Below, piece by piece: positions 45,573-56,389 of a DNA stretch of 64,000 nucleotides (position 1 is the stretch's first letter; each line of letters begins with the position of its first letter). Position numbers and translations under genes: made by a program. Source of the DNA: a bacterium (GTDB taxonomy: Bacteria > Krumholzibacteriota > Krumholzibacteriia > LZORAL124-64-63); NCBI GenBank assembly GCA_020049465.1, contig JAIFKS010000003.1:1-64000 (forward strand), read 5' to 3'. The notes beneath the pieces were generated by a model. The model was not told the DNA's origin and did no database searches. It saw only the letters and a program-made list of their open reading frames with translations.

Positions 45573-46445
45573 ATGGCTCGTCAGGGTACGTTGACTCGCG
45601 CCGTAATTCGGCACACGCTGCTCGGCCTACTGGCCCTCCTGATCGCGCTGCCGGTGCTGGCCCAGGATCAGGCAACTTCAGAGGCGGCCGCCAAGTTCGC
45701 CAAGATCCAGGCCACCAGTGACTCCCTCGGATTCGGATCCACCGCGGCGGATTCGCTGCAGGAGATCCCCCGCATCATCCAGCCCATCAAGGGCCTGATG
45801 GGCGTGGTCGACCGCTCGCCCATCGGCAAGACCGGTGTCGGCAAGCTGTTCATCGCCGGCGGCGTCTTCATGTGGTGGATCCTGGCGGTGGCCCTCGTCG
45901 GCTTCGTCGTCATCGTCGAACGCATGTGGACGCTCAACCGGGCCCGGGTCAACACCAGGCGCCTGCTCGGCACGGTGATCACGACCCTGCGCAACGACGG
46001 CGTGCAGGCGGCTGCCGAAGAGTGCCAGAAGGTGCGCGGCCCCATCGCCGCCATTCTGTATTCCGGCCTTCAGAAAGCGGACCGCGGCCGCGACGCCGTG
46101 GAAAAGGCCATCAGCACGGCCGGCACCATCGAGATGTCGTTCCTCGAGCGCGGCCTGGTCTGGGTGTCGTCCGTGACGACCCTGGCCCCGCTCCTGGGCT
46201 TCCTCGGCACCGTGTCCGGTATGATCAACGCCTTCGAGGCCATCGCGGCTTCGGAGCAGGTGAACGCCAAGCTGGTGGCCTCCGGTATCTCGGAAGCGCT
46301 GATCACCACGGCGTTCGGTCTGATCGTGGCCGTGCCGGCGACCGTGGCCTACAACTACTTCGTGGGTGCGATCGACCGCTTCGTGATCGAGATGGAAGAG
46401 ACCAGCTCCGAGCTGATCGAAGAGCTCGAGCGGCGCAACGACTGA
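45573..46445 (+). CDS. exbB: ExbB/TolQ-type proton-channel subunit with signal-like N-terminus
   Basis: The 290-residue protein has a hydrophobic leader (about 12-30, cleavage after VLA), an acidic outer segment, and the MotA/TolQ/ExbB core: one helix at about 94-115 and two further helices around GLVWVSSVTTLAPLLGFLGTV and ALITTAFGLIVAVPATVAYN. The TLLGTV-type helix and the GxLGTV motif are conserved. The cleaved leader is common in FCB ExbB proteins and absent in E. coli. It forms the proton channel that powers TonB. ATG follows GGAAAGGGAG. Confidence 0.93.
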   Translation: MARQGTLTRAVIRHTLLGLLALLIALPVLAQDQATSEAAAKFAKIQATSDSLGFGSTAADSLQEIPRIIQPIKGLMGVVDRSPIGKTGVGKLFIAGGVFMWWILAVALVGFVVIVERMWTLNRARVNTRRLLGTVITTLRNDGVQAAAEECQKVRGPIAAILYSGLQKADRGRDAVEKAISTAGTIEMSFLERGLVWVSSVTTLAPLLGFLGTVSGMINAFEAIAASEQVNAKLVASGISEALITTAFGLIVAVPATVAYNYFVGAIDRFVIEMEETSSELIEELERRND

Positions 46446-46461
46446 TCCACAGCGGCGATCG

Positions 46462-46481
46462 GCGCGGTCCCGTGACCGCGC
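46462..46481 (+). promoter_or_regulatory. Intercistronic hairpin between exbB and the first exbD
   Basis: GCGCGGTC (46462-46469) and GACCGCGC (46474-46481) pair perfectly (8 bp, 4-nt loop). It sits 17 nt after exbB and 18 nt before exbD. It may protect the exbB 3' end and help raise the ExbB:ExbD ratio; this is inference. Confidence 0.45.
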
Positions 46482-46499
46482 GGTCGGCAGGGGGCACTG

Positions 46500-46919
46500 A
46501 TGGGTATCATGAAGAAGAAGAAGAAGGCACCGATCGGCGAGTTGCGTCTGGACTCGACCGCCGACGTCGCCTTCCTGCTTCTGATCTTCTTCATCGTGAC
46601 CACGATCTTCGCTGCCGAGCAGGGTCTGACCCTTGTCCTGCCCGGCAAGCAGAAGGAAGCCAGTGATACGGTGCGCGTGAGGGAGAGCAACATCGCCACG
46701 ATCTACGTGGACCAGATGAACTCCATCACGCTGGACCGCAAGCCGATCGAGATCAACCACATCAAGCAGGTGATCGCCGATCGCATCGAAGGCAACGCGA
46801 AGCTCGTCGTCCTGCTGAAGATCCACCCGAAGGCCGACTACGGCAAGATGGTGGCCTGTCTGGACGAATTGCGCCTGGCCAAAGCGACCAAGGTCTCTCT
46901 GAAGACCGCGGAAGAATAG
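46500..46919 (+). CDS. exbD: ExbD/TolR-family protein, copy 1
   Basis: The 139-residue protein has a Lys-rich cytoplasmic tail (KKKKKAP). One helix follows with the proton-path Asp in STADVAFLLLIFFIVTT. A periplasmic domain follows, with VYVDQ-like strands and a KIHPKADYGKMVACLDEL helix. It is 55 bp after exbB and 14 bp before a second exbD. Subunit of the ExbB-ExbD motor. Confidence 0.93.
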   Translation: MGIMKKKKKAPIGELRLDSTADVAFLLLIFFIVTTIFAAEQGLTLVLPGKQKEASDTVRVRESNIATIYVDQMNSITLDRKPIEINHIKQVIADRIEGNAKLVVLLKIHPKADYGKMVACLDELRLAKATKVSLKTAEE

Positions 46920-46933
46920 GGAGGGGGCCGACC

Positions 46934-47362
46934 GTGAGCATGAACATCAACCGTTCCACGAACTCGGGTCCGTTCATCCCGACATCGTCGATGGGGGACA
47001 TCGCGTTCCTCCTGCTCATCTTCTTCATGGTGACGACCATTTTCCGGTCCGAGAACGGACTGCCGGTGGAGCTGCCGCGGGCCGAGGCTGGCGAGGAAGT
47101 CAACCGGGAACTGGTGTCGAACATCTACATCAACCGGACGGGTCAGATTTCGATCGACGACCGGTTGGTGCAGATGAAGCACATCCCGGACATCATGGGC
47201 AAGAAGATCAGCGACAATCCACAGTTGATCGTGGCCTTCAAGACCGACAGTTACGCCGACTACGGCGTGGTCAGCGACGTCATGGAAGCCCTCAAGGAAG
47301 TGAACGCGGTCCGTGTGTTCTTCAACAACGACGTCGAATCGGCGCCGGGTCTGAAGTACTAG
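46934..47362 (+). CDS. exbD: ExbD/TolR-family protein, copy 2
   Basis: The 142-residue protein shows the same plan: a short tail, a helix with Asp in SSMGDIAFLLLIFFMVTT, and a periplasmic domain. It differs from copy 1 across most of the periplasmic domain, so the two are old paralogs that may form a hetero-dimer in the ExbB pentamer. GTG 46934 was preferred over ATG 46940 because GAGGGG (46921-46926) is 7 nt upstream of the former and 13 nt from the latter. It precedes tonB by 7 bp. Confidence 0.92.
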   Translation: MSMNINRSTNSGPFIPTSSMGDIAFLLLIFFMVTTIFRSENGLPVELPRAEAGEEVNRELVSNIYINRTGQISIDDRLVQMKHIPDIMGKKISDNPQLIVAFKTDSYADYGVVSDVMEALKEVNAVRVFFNNDVESAPGLKY

Positions 47363-47369
47363 GAGCACC

Positions 47370-48023
47370 ATGACGACGCTGCCGATGCCAGACGGATTGC
47401 AGATGTCGGCCAACGAGCGCTTCAAGGCGGAGTATGGCCGCACGCTACGTTGGTCCGCGTTGATCACGGTCACGCTGATGATCCTGCTTGCCCTGCTGGT
47501 GCCTGACTATGTGCCGCACCCGTACCAGCTGAGACAGGAAGAGTTCGAGGCCGTGAATCTTGACCAGCAGGAGGCGCTGGACATTCCGCCGCCGCCGGTC
47601 GAAGCCCCGCCGCCGCCCAAGGTGATCGAGGCGGCGCCGGACGATGAAGTGGCCGAGGACGTGGACATCGCCGACACGCTGATGAACCTCGACGAAGCCA
47701 TCACGTCGTCGATGCCGACGTTCGGGCCGGTGGGAGACGAGGGCTTCGTGGCCTCGTCCGAAAACCCGAAGATCCTGACCTGGGCCAAGCCCGAGTACCC
47801 GGAGATGGCGCGCCGCGCCCAGCTCGAAGGCACGGTGCTCGTCAAGGTGCTGGTCGGGCCCGACGGCTCGGTAAAGGACGCCGTGGTCATCCAGAGCGTC
47901 AACCCGCTGCTGAACAAGGCCGCGATCGACGCCGCCAAGCGCTGCAAGTTCATCCCGGGCAAGCAGCGCAACATCCCGGTGAAGGCGTGGATGGCGCTTC
48001 CCTTCTCGTTCAAGCTCAACTGA
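47370..48023 (+). CDS. tonB: TonB energy-transducing protein
   Basis: The 217-residue protein has one N-terminal helix (about 27-45). A short Pro/Glu/Asp linker (IPPPPVEAPPPPKVIE) follows, and the C-terminal TonB domain (about 135-217) has PEYPEMARRAQLEGTVLVKV and VKAWMALPFSFKLN. The C-terminal PxxP...G-V motif and the F at the end of the strand are typical. It links the ExbBD motor to TonB-dependent receptors such as the one at 36520. The start follows AGGAGCACC. The linker is short, which limits reach to about one periplasm width. Confidence 0.93.
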   Translation: MTTLPMPDGLQMSANERFKAEYGRTLRWSALITVTLMILLALLVPDYVPHPYQLRQEEFEAVNLDQQEALDIPPPPVEAPPPPKVIEAAPDDEVAEDVDIADTLMNLDEAITSSMPTFGPVGDEGFVASSENPKILTWAKPEYPEMARRAQLEGTVLVKVLVGPDGSVKDAVVIQSVNPLLNKAAIDAAKRCKFIPGKQRNIPVKAWMALPFSFKLN

Positions 48024-48050
48024 GGCGGCCCATCGGGGCAACCTTTCCGG

Positions 48051-48080
48051 GCGGGCCGCGTCTTTCGGGACGCGGCCCGC
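48051..48080 (+). terminator. Terminator of the exb-tonB operon
   Basis: GCGGGCCGCGTC (48051-48062) and GACGCGGCCCGC (48069-48080) form a perfect 12-bp stem with a 6-nt loop, 28 bp after the tonB stop, followed by TTCGCT. Confidence 0.75.
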
Positions 48081-48197
48081 TTCGCTATGGCGCCGCCGGT
48101 TTTGCGCCGCCCGGGCGTTGGGTGGCGCGCCGGTTGCAACCCGTGGGCGCCGGCTGCGTAGGAAGCAGGTTGGCGTCCCCGGACCTCCGATTCGGGT

Positions 48198-48226
48198 TTG
48201 GCTTCGGACGGCGCTGGTCCTATCAT
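48198..48226 (+). promoter_or_regulatory. Promoter for tolC
   Basis: TTGGCT (48198-48203), 17-nt spacer, TATCAT (48221-48226). The start near 48233 falls in a stem formed by GCCGGGCG (48228-48235) and CGCCCGGC (48262-48269); an 8-bp palindrome GCGATCGC lies in the loop. Confidence 0.5.
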
Positions 48227-48305
48227 GGCCGGGCGCGGGCGGCGGCGATCGCAAGGTGTTCCGCCCGGCGATTCTGACTCGGGCAAAACGGCAGGGAGTG
48301 GATCC

Positions 48306-49772
48306 ATGAGCGTATCGCGTTCGGCGACGGAAGGCCGGCGGTTGTCCACCGCGGTGGTCGGTTGGCTGTTGGTGGCGGCGATGGCGGGAACCGTTTCGGC
48401 CCAGGAAGCGGCGCCCGTCGCGACGCCGGCGGCGCCCGCGCTGCCCGTTCTCTCGCTGGACGAGTGCGTCCGTCTGGCGCTGGCCGACAGCCCGACGCTC
48501 ATGATCACCGAGGAGCAGCGCTCCATCGCCGCGCAGGATGTGCGCGGCGCCTGGGGCGCCTTCCTGCCCAATCTGACGATCGGCTACAACTGGCAGAAGT
48601 CCGAGCGCACGGACTTCGACGTGGCGCAGACCGTGGCCGGCACCACCTACGAGGTTCCGACGACCGATCCGGGCGTCACCCTGCTGTTCCCGACCCAGAT
48701 CCCGAGCGGCCTGGTCGCGGACGAATCGGTCAACAGCAAGTACAAGGCCCTGACGGGCCGGGCCACGCTCAACGTGTTCGACGGTTTCGCCAAGTACGGC
48801 ACGCTGAACAGCGCGAAGTACAATCTGGACGCGGCGGACGCCACGGTCGGCTACACGCGCGAGCGGGTCGTCGAGGACGTGGTGGCCGCCTATTACAATC
48901 TGGTCCGGTTCCAGGAACTGGCGGACGTGGCGCGGGACACCCGCGAACAGGCCGCGCGCGAACTGGAGCGCACCGAGACCTATTTCCGTCTGGGCAGCGC
49001 CGCCAAGAGCGACGTGCTGCAGCAGCGCGTGCGCCTGGAGAACACCAAGCTGGACGTGGTCGTGGCCGACAACAACATCAAGCAGGGCCAGGCCAACCTG
49101 GCCTACGCCATGAACCGGCCCCTGGAAGCTGCGTTCGCGGTCGACCGCGCGGTGCTGCAGACCGATTTCGCCGTGGCCGACGTGGCCGCTTTGTACGGCG
49201 AAGCCCTGGCCAACCGGCTGGACCTGCAGAGCAGCGAGATGGCGGCGGCTGCCCGCCGGCAGGACGTCAAGACGGCCCGCGGCACCCTGTACCCGCGTCT
49301 GGACATCTTCGGCAGCTACAACCGCGACAACAACGAATCGCCGTTCAAGTTCGGCTCCCAGATCTCCGAGGCGACCGCGTTCGGGTATTCGGTGTCCTGG
49401 AGCGTGTTCGACCGCCTGGCGACATACACCGGCGTTTCGAAGGCGAAGGCCGGCGCGCGCATCGCCGAGTATCAGCTGCAGCAGGCGCAGCTGAACGCGC
49501 AGGTCGAGATCCGTCAGCTGCACAACGCGCTGGTCGAAGCCCGCGAGCGGGCCGGCGTCAGCCGCGAGACCATTGTGCAGGCGGAAGAGGGGCTGCGCCT
49601 GGCTCAGGAGCGCTACCGCGTGGGAGCCGGAACGTCGCTGGACGTGATCACCGCGCAGGTGAACCTGGCCAGCGCGCGTTCGCAGGAAGTGCAGGCCAAG
49701 TGCGACTTCCTGATCGCGCGGGCCAGCCTGGACCGGGCGCTCGGGCGCCGCAGCGCGGCGGCGGTCAACTGA
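48306..49772 (+). CDS. tolC: TolC-family outer-membrane efflux protein
   Basis: The 488-residue precursor has a signal peptide (about 1-32, SAQ). Two OEP repeats are visible. Each has a long helical hairpin with heptads ([25 protein letters not shown], shown here only as first residues [18 protein letters not shown], and [20 protein letters not shown]) and a strand such as LTIGYNW. Its C-terminal [15 protein letters not shown] fits the family end. It forms a trimeric outer-membrane duct used by an ABC or RND pump. It is immediately followed by a MacB-type ATPase (1-bp gap); periplasmic adaptor and permease are not in the window. ATG follows AGGGAGTGGATCC. Confidence 0.92.
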   Translation: MSVSRSATEGRRLSTAVVGWLLVAAMAGTVSAQEAAPVATPAAPALPVLSLDECVRLALADSPTLMITEEQRSIAAQDVRGAWGAFLPNLTIGYNWQKSERTDFDVAQTVAGTTYEVPTTDPGVTLLFPTQIPSGLVADESVNSKYKALTGRATLNVFDGFAKYGTLNSAKYNLDAADATVGYTRERVVEDVVAAYYNLVRFQELADVARDTREQAARELERTETYFRLGSAAKSDVLQQRVRLENTKLDVVVADNNIKQGQANLAYAMNRPLEAAFAVDRAVLQTDFAVADVAALYGEALANRLDLQSSEMAAAARRQDVKTARGTLYPRLDIFGSYNRDNNESPFKFGSQISEATAFGYSVSWSVFDRLATYTGVSKAKAGARIAEYQLQQAQLNAQVEIRQLHNALVEARERAGVSRETIVQAEEGLRLAQERYRVGAGTSLDVITAQVNLASARSQEVQAKCDFLIARASLDRALGRRSAAAVN

Positions 49773-49773
49773 C

Positions 49774-50482
<709 letters not shown>

Positions 50483-50496
<14 letters not shown>

Positions 50497-50522
50497 CGGT
50501 CAAGCCGACCGCCTGAAGGTCA
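50483..50522. repeat. 20-bp tandem duplication across the ABC ATPase stop codon
   Basis: Units at 50483-50502 and 50503-50522 differ by one base. The first holds the working TGA (50494-50496); the second repeats a TGA 20 bp later. It is a recent local duplication with no effect on the protein. Confidence 0.7.
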
Positions 50523-51795
50523 AGTCCGCGCTATCCCGGCCGATCCCTTGAACAGGTGCCATCGGGCCTGTCAGGGCCTTCGTCTGCCCGGGATGTGCGG
50601 ATGTACTTCTTCTATTTCTTCCCCCTCGGCCTGGACCGCCCCTCGCGGCGACGCCCGCTGTTGACCTGGGCGCTGATGGCGGCGCTCACGGTTGTCTACG
50701 TCTGGCAGCGGTGGCTGGCCGCGCGGCTGGGCGCCGACCCCTGGGACTACGTTTTCTTCGCCGGCAACAGCCGGCCCTGGACGGTGGTCACCGCCGTCTT
50801 CCTGCACGGGTCGTGGCTGCACCTGGCGGGCAATCTCCTGTACCTGCATGTGCTGGCGCCGCCGCTGGAGGACCGTCTGGGCCGTCCGGCGCTGCTGGCG
50901 CTGGTGCTGGTGCTCGGCGTCGGGGGGAACCTGGCCCACGGCCTGACGTCGGCGTTCGATCTCTTCGGGCAGGGCGGGCTGGGGGTCATGGGGGCGTCCG
51001 GCGCCATCGCCGGGCTGATGGCCCTGACCATGCTCAGGCTGTACAGCGCGCGGGTGGTGATCGCCTGGTGGGTGTTCGCTCCCATCGGGGGGCAGAACAA
51101 GGTGGGCCGCACGCCGGTGCCCGTGCCCTGGGCGGTGCCGCTGTGGATCCTGCTGCAGGTGGCGCAGATGCTGCTGGCCCCGCAGACCGGCGCCGCGGTC
51201 AGCTTCGGGGCGCATCTGGGCGGGTTCGCGCTCGGGCTGCTGGTCGGTCTGGCCGCCGGCGAGCTGCGGGCGGGCCGGGCCGAGGCCGCGGCCTCCCGCG
51301 GAAGGCGCTACTTCCGCGACGGGCACTACCACGCGGCGGCCGGCGCCTGGACCGAAGTGCTGGCCCGACGGCCGGACGATCCGGAAGCGCTGGCGGAACT
51401 GGCGCGCAGCCAGCTGGTGGCTGGTCGGCCGCTGGAGGCGAAGGAAACCTGGCGGCGCCTGTGGGACCGGCACCGCCGCGAGCGTCGCGTGGACGCGGCC
51501 CTGACGGTCTACGACGAAGCCTGCCGCGCCGGCCAGGCCGACATGCTGTCGCCGGCCGAGATGGCCGAGGCGGCGCGCTACAAGGAACTGCAGCTCGACT
51601 ACCGGGGAGCCCTGGATGTCTACCGCCGCCTCTACGAGCTGCACCCGCACGATCCGCAGGGCCATCGGGCGCTGGTGCGGGTCATCGTGCTGTGCCGCGG
51701 GCGGGCCAGGGACGCGGAAGCCGCGGAGCGGTGGCTCGGCGAAGCGGGCCGGGCGCTGCCGGCCGGGCCCTGGCGCGAGTTCCTGGAACGCGAGT

Positions 51796-53118
<1,323 letters not shown>

Positions 53119-53210
53119 GCGGAGCCTCTCGTCGTTCACTCGGAACTGTGCCGAACGGGTCTTTTCAACGGCTGGGCCGGCGCGATGGACGCCGGCGCGG
53201 CGCGAGGCCA

Positions 53211-53240
53211 ATTATGATGTTCAAACCGGCATCGATACAA
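53211..53240 (-). promoter_or_regulatory. Minus-strand promoter for lysC overlapping the radC start
   Basis: On the minus strand: TTGTAT (53235-53240), 18-nt spacer, CATAAT (53211-53216), both close to consensus. The -10 element overlaps the radC start codons (53214 and 53217). The predicted start near 53204 gives an 86-nt leader containing a 7-bp inverted repeat (GCCGGCG/CGCCGGC, 53176-53196). The leader is too short for a lysine riboswitch. Confidence 0.6.
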
Positions 53241-53972
53241 GATAATGCGTCGCACGAGACGACTTCGGGCCTGAGCAGATCGCCGGGGGCGTCCGCCACG
53301 GCGGACGGCGAGGCCGATGCCCTGGAGAGGCTGCGGCGGTTCGGCCCGCGGGCGCTGACCGACCCGGAACTGCTCGGCTGGGTCCTGGGAACCGGGCGCG
53401 GGAGCGCCGGGACGTACCGGCAGGCGCGCGACCTGTTGGCGAACCTGGGGCTCGCGGAACTGGCGGCATGCCCGGCCGCGGTCCTCGCCGGACGGCCGGG
53501 GCTGGGGCCGGCACGGGCCCGCAGGCTGCTGGCCGCACTCGAATTGGGGCGGCGGGCCCTCGGGCCGGCGCCGGTCACCGGGCTGCTGGTCCGGCGCCCG
53601 GAAGACCTGACGCCGGCGCTGCGCGACGAGTTCCGCGGTCTTGACAGGGAACGCTTCATAGCGCTTTATCTCGATGCACGGCACCGTGTGAGAGCGATTG
53701 AGACGGTCTCGATCGGCTCCCTCAACGCCTCGCTGGTGCATCCGCGGGAAGTCTTCAAACCCGCGATCGCAATGTCGGCCGCCGCAGTCATCGTCGCGCA
53801 CAACCATCCCTCGGGCGACCCGCGTCCGAGCGGCGACGACCTGGAGCTGACCGGCCGCCTGGACAGGTGTGGCGAACTGCTCGGCATCGCGCTGCTGGAT
53901 CATCTGGTCGTCGGCGACGCCGAGATCACGAGCATTAGGGAATACGGCTGGCCCGCCCCGTCGCACGGGTAG
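53214..53972 (+). CDS. radC: RadC-family JAB/MPN+ protein
   Basis: The 252-residue protein has a helix-hairpin-helix-like N-terminal part (RPGLGPARARRLLAALELGRR) and the RadC domain. The metal motif is HNHPSGDPRPSGDD (H196, H198, and distal Asp), with the upstream Glu in IETVSIGSLNASLVHPREVF. RadC proteins are widespread; a metallo-nuclease or isopeptidase activity is suspected, and the old DNA-repair role is disputed. The start at ATG 53214/53217 follows GAGG. It is 29 bp upstream of mreB, the common radC-mreB order. Confidence 0.93.
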   Translation: MMFKPASIQDNASHETTSGLSRSPGASATADGEADALERLRRFGPRALTDPELLGWVLGTGRGSAGTYRQARDLLANLGLAELAACPAAVLAGRPGLGPARARRLLAALELGRRALGPAPVTGLLVRRPEDLTPALRDEFRGLDRERFIALYLDARHRVRAIETVSIGSLNASLVHPREVFKPAIAMSAAAVIVAHNHPSGDPRPSGDDLELTGRLDRCGELLGIALLDHLVVGDAEITSIREYGWPAPSHG

Positions 53973-54001
53973 CGGACAGCCGCCGCCGGAAGGATTCGGG
54001 C

Positions 54002-55036
54002 ATGTTCAAGCGCCTGCAAGGGATGCTCACCAACGATATCGCCATCGACCTGGGCACCGCCAACACGCTGGTCTACGTCAAGGGCAAGGGCATCGTCCTG
54101 AACCAGCCCTCGGTGGTGGCGCTGGACAAGGTGACCGGCAAGGTCTACGCGGTGGGGGCCGAGGCGAAGGCCATGCTCGGCAAGACGCCCGAGCGCATCG
54201 CCGCCATCCGCCCCATGAAGGACGGCGTGATCGCCGACTTCGAAGTCACCGAGTTCATGCTTCGCGACTTCATCCGCATGGCGCAGAAGAAGCGGCACTT
54301 CATCGCGCCGCGCATCGTGATCTGCGTGCCCTCGGGCATCACCGAGGTGGAGAAGCGCGCGGTGCGCGACAGCGCCAAGCACGCCGGTGCGCGCGAAGTG
54401 TTCCTGGTGGCCGAGCCCATGGCCGCGGCCATCGGCGTCGGGTTGCCGGTGGATCAGCCGAGCGGCAACATGATCATCGACATCGGCGGCGGCACCTCGG
54501 AGATCGCGGTGATCGCGCTGAACGGCATCGTCTGCGACACGTCGATCCGCGTGGGCGGCGACGAACTGGACGAAGCCATCGTCAACTACGTGAAGAAGAA
54601 CCACAACCTGCTGATTGGCGACCAGACGGCCGAGAACATCAAGAAGACGATCGGTTCGGCGCACAAGTTCGACGACGAGCGCGAGATGGAGGTCAAGGGC
54701 CTCTATCAGGTGTCGGGCGTACCCAAGACCATCAAGATCTCGTCGGTCGAGATCCGCGAGGCGCTGCAGGAACCCATCCAGCAGATCTGCGACGCGCTGA
54801 AGCACTCGTTGGAACAGACGCCGCCCGAACTGGCGGCCGACATCAAGGACCGCGGCATCGTGTTGACCGGCGGCGGTGCCCTTCTGCGCGGCCTGCCGGA
54901 ACTGCTCCGCGAACAGACCGACCTTCCGGTCAACCTGATGGACGACCCGCTGTTCTGCGTGGTGCTGGGCACCGGCAAGATCCTCGACGATTTTGAGAAG
55001 TACCGTCCGGTGATCATGCCGAGCGGACGCAGCTGA
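54002..55036 (+). CDS. mreB: Rod-shape-determining protein MreB
   Basis: The 344-residue actin homolog has the phosphate and nucleotide loops DIAIDLGTANTLVYVKGKG, DIGGGTSEIAVIALNG and VLTGGGALLRGLP, and an amphipathic N-terminus (MFKRLQGML) for membrane binding. It forms short filaments that guide the elongasome. It opens the mreB-mreC-mreD-mrdA-rodA run. Confidence 0.98.
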   Translation: MFKRLQGMLTNDIAIDLGTANTLVYVKGKGIVLNQPSVVALDKVTGKVYAVGAEAKAMLGKTPERIAAIRPMKDGVIADFEVTEFMLRDFIRMAQKKRHFIAPRIVICVPSGITEVEKRAVRDSAKHAGAREVFLVAEPMAAAIGVGLPVDQPSGNMIIDIGGGTSEIAVIALNGIVCDTSIRVGGDELDEAIVNYVKKNHNLLIGDQTAENIKKTIGSAHKFDDEREMEVKGLYQVSGVPKTIKISSVEIREALQEPIQQICDALKHSLEQTPPELAADIKDRGIVLTGGGALLRGLPELLREQTDLPVNLMDDPLFCVVLGTGKILDDFEKYRPVIMPSGRS

Positions 55037-55058
55037 TGACCGACCCCGGAGCGCGGGC

Positions 55059-55898
55059 ATGAATGGCCGTCAGCACCGGTTCTCTCCGCGCGGCGAAATG
55101 ATAGCCTTCGTCGCGTGCGTCGGTCTGTCCCTGCTGCTGCTCTTTCTGCCGGGCGACGCCCGCGTCCTGGTCGCCGACCGCCTGGCCGTCGTCCTGACCG
55201 ACCCCTGGTCGCGTCTGCGCGGCTTCTCGCAGGACATCCTGCGGATCCGGAACGAGAATGCGGAACTGCAGCGGCGCGTGGCCGAGCTGGAACTTCAGTC
55301 GGCCGCCGCGGCGCGCGAACTGAACGACGCCGCCCGGCTGGCGGGACCGGCCCTGGACGCGGGTTACGCCGGCGACCTGGTACCCTGCCGCGTGGTCATG
55401 CGGCAGCGCGGGCGCCAGATCACGATGATCAAGATCGCCAGCGCGCAGCCCGTCGGCTGGCGCGTCTATCAGCCGGTGGTGTCGCGGGCCGGCTACCTGG
55501 GGCGGGTGCGCCAGATCGTCAGCGCGCGCGAGGCCTGGGTCGAACTGTTGTCGGCCCCGGATTTCGCCCTGGGCGTCGAGTTAGAGCGCACGGGGCTGAT
55601 CGGCATCCTGCGCCCGCACGCCAGCACCATCCGCGTGGACATGGTCGGTCGCGACGAGGACGTCGTGCCGGGCGATGTGGTGATCACCTCGGGCATCACC
55701 GAAGTGCGCGACCTGGCCGGAACTCCCGAGGCTGGGCAGACGCCGCGCGGCTTCCCCCTGGGCACGGTCGTGTCGGTGGAAAAGCCGGCTGACGGCATGT
55801 TCAAGGAGATCACGATCGAACTGGCGGCCTCGGCCGCGGTGAACGAGACGGTGTTCGTGGTGACCAGCCTGGGAGCCGGCGCGGGGTTCGGTCCATGA
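55059..55898 (+). CDS. mreC: Rod-shape-determining protein MreC
   Basis: The 279-residue protein has one N-terminal helix (about 13-30), a short coiled coil (about 50-95, RIRNENAELQRRVAELELQ), and the beta-barrel outer domain with SAREAWVELLSAPDFALGV and PGDVVITSGI. It links MreB, PBP2 and RodA in the periplasm. ATG lies 22 bp after mreB; its stop overlaps the mreD start by 4 bp. Confidence 0.95.
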   Translation: MNGRQHRFSPRGEMIAFVACVGLSLLLLFLPGDARVLVADRLAVVLTDPWSRLRGFSQDILRIRNENAELQRRVAELELQSAAAARELNDAARLAGPALDAGYAGDLVPCRVVMRQRGRQITMIKIASAQPVGWRVYQPVVSRAGYLGRVRQIVSAREAWVELLSAPDFALGVELERTGLIGILRPHASTIRVDMVGRDEDVVPGDVVITSGITEVRDLAGTPEAGQTPRGFPLGTVVSVEKPADGMFKEITIELAASAAVNETVFVVTSLGAGAGFGP

Positions 55899-56386
55899 GG
55901 CACTTCGTCCGCACCACGATGCTGTGGTTCCTGGTCGCTTTCATCGGCGACGCGCTGGTTGCCCCGGCGATCGACATCGTCGGGCGGGCGCCGGACTTCA
56001 CCATCATCGCCCTGGTCATGCTCGCGCTGTCGGCCGGCGCGGTTCCGGCGACCATCGGCGGCTTCGTGCTGGGGCTGGTGCAGGACCTGGGCAACCCGCC
56101 GCTGCTGGGGCTGCGCTCCCTGTGCAAGTGCGCGCTGGGTTTCGGGCTGGGGCGGTTGCGCGGGCGGCTGGTCCACGGCGTGCTGATCGTCGACGGGGTC
56201 ATGATCCTGGTGGCCGTGCTGCTGCACGATTTCGTGTTCCTGCTCGTCCAGAGCAACCTCACCCAGGATCGGTTCCTGGTGCCCCTGCTGACGCAGAGCC
56301 TGCCGGTGGCCGCCTACTCGGCGCTGGTCGGCGTGCCGCTGCTGCGCCTGGCCGAGTTCCTGGGCGTCCTGCGACCCGAGGATTGA
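55895..56386 (+). CDS. mreD: Rod-shape-determining membrane protein MreD
   Basis: The 163-residue protein is hydrophobic with about five helices and the usual MreD size. Motifs are weak, as in the family (SAGAVPATIGGFVLGLVQD). Position between mreC and mrdA supports the call. It overlaps mreC by 4 bp. Confidence 0.88.
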   Translation: MRHFVRTTMLWFLVAFIGDALVAPAIDIVGRAPDFTIIALVMLALSAGAVPATIGGFVLGLVQDLGNPPLLGLRSLCKCALGFGLGRLRGRLVHGVLIVDGVMILVAVLLHDFVFLLVQSNLTQDRFLVPLLTQSLPVAAYSALVGVPLLRLAEFLGVLRPED

Positions 56387-56389
56387 GCC

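Noticed and set aside
53119-53204. Lysine riboswitch ahead of lysC
   Set aside because: The leader is about 86 nt; the lysine aptamer alone needs around 170 nt.
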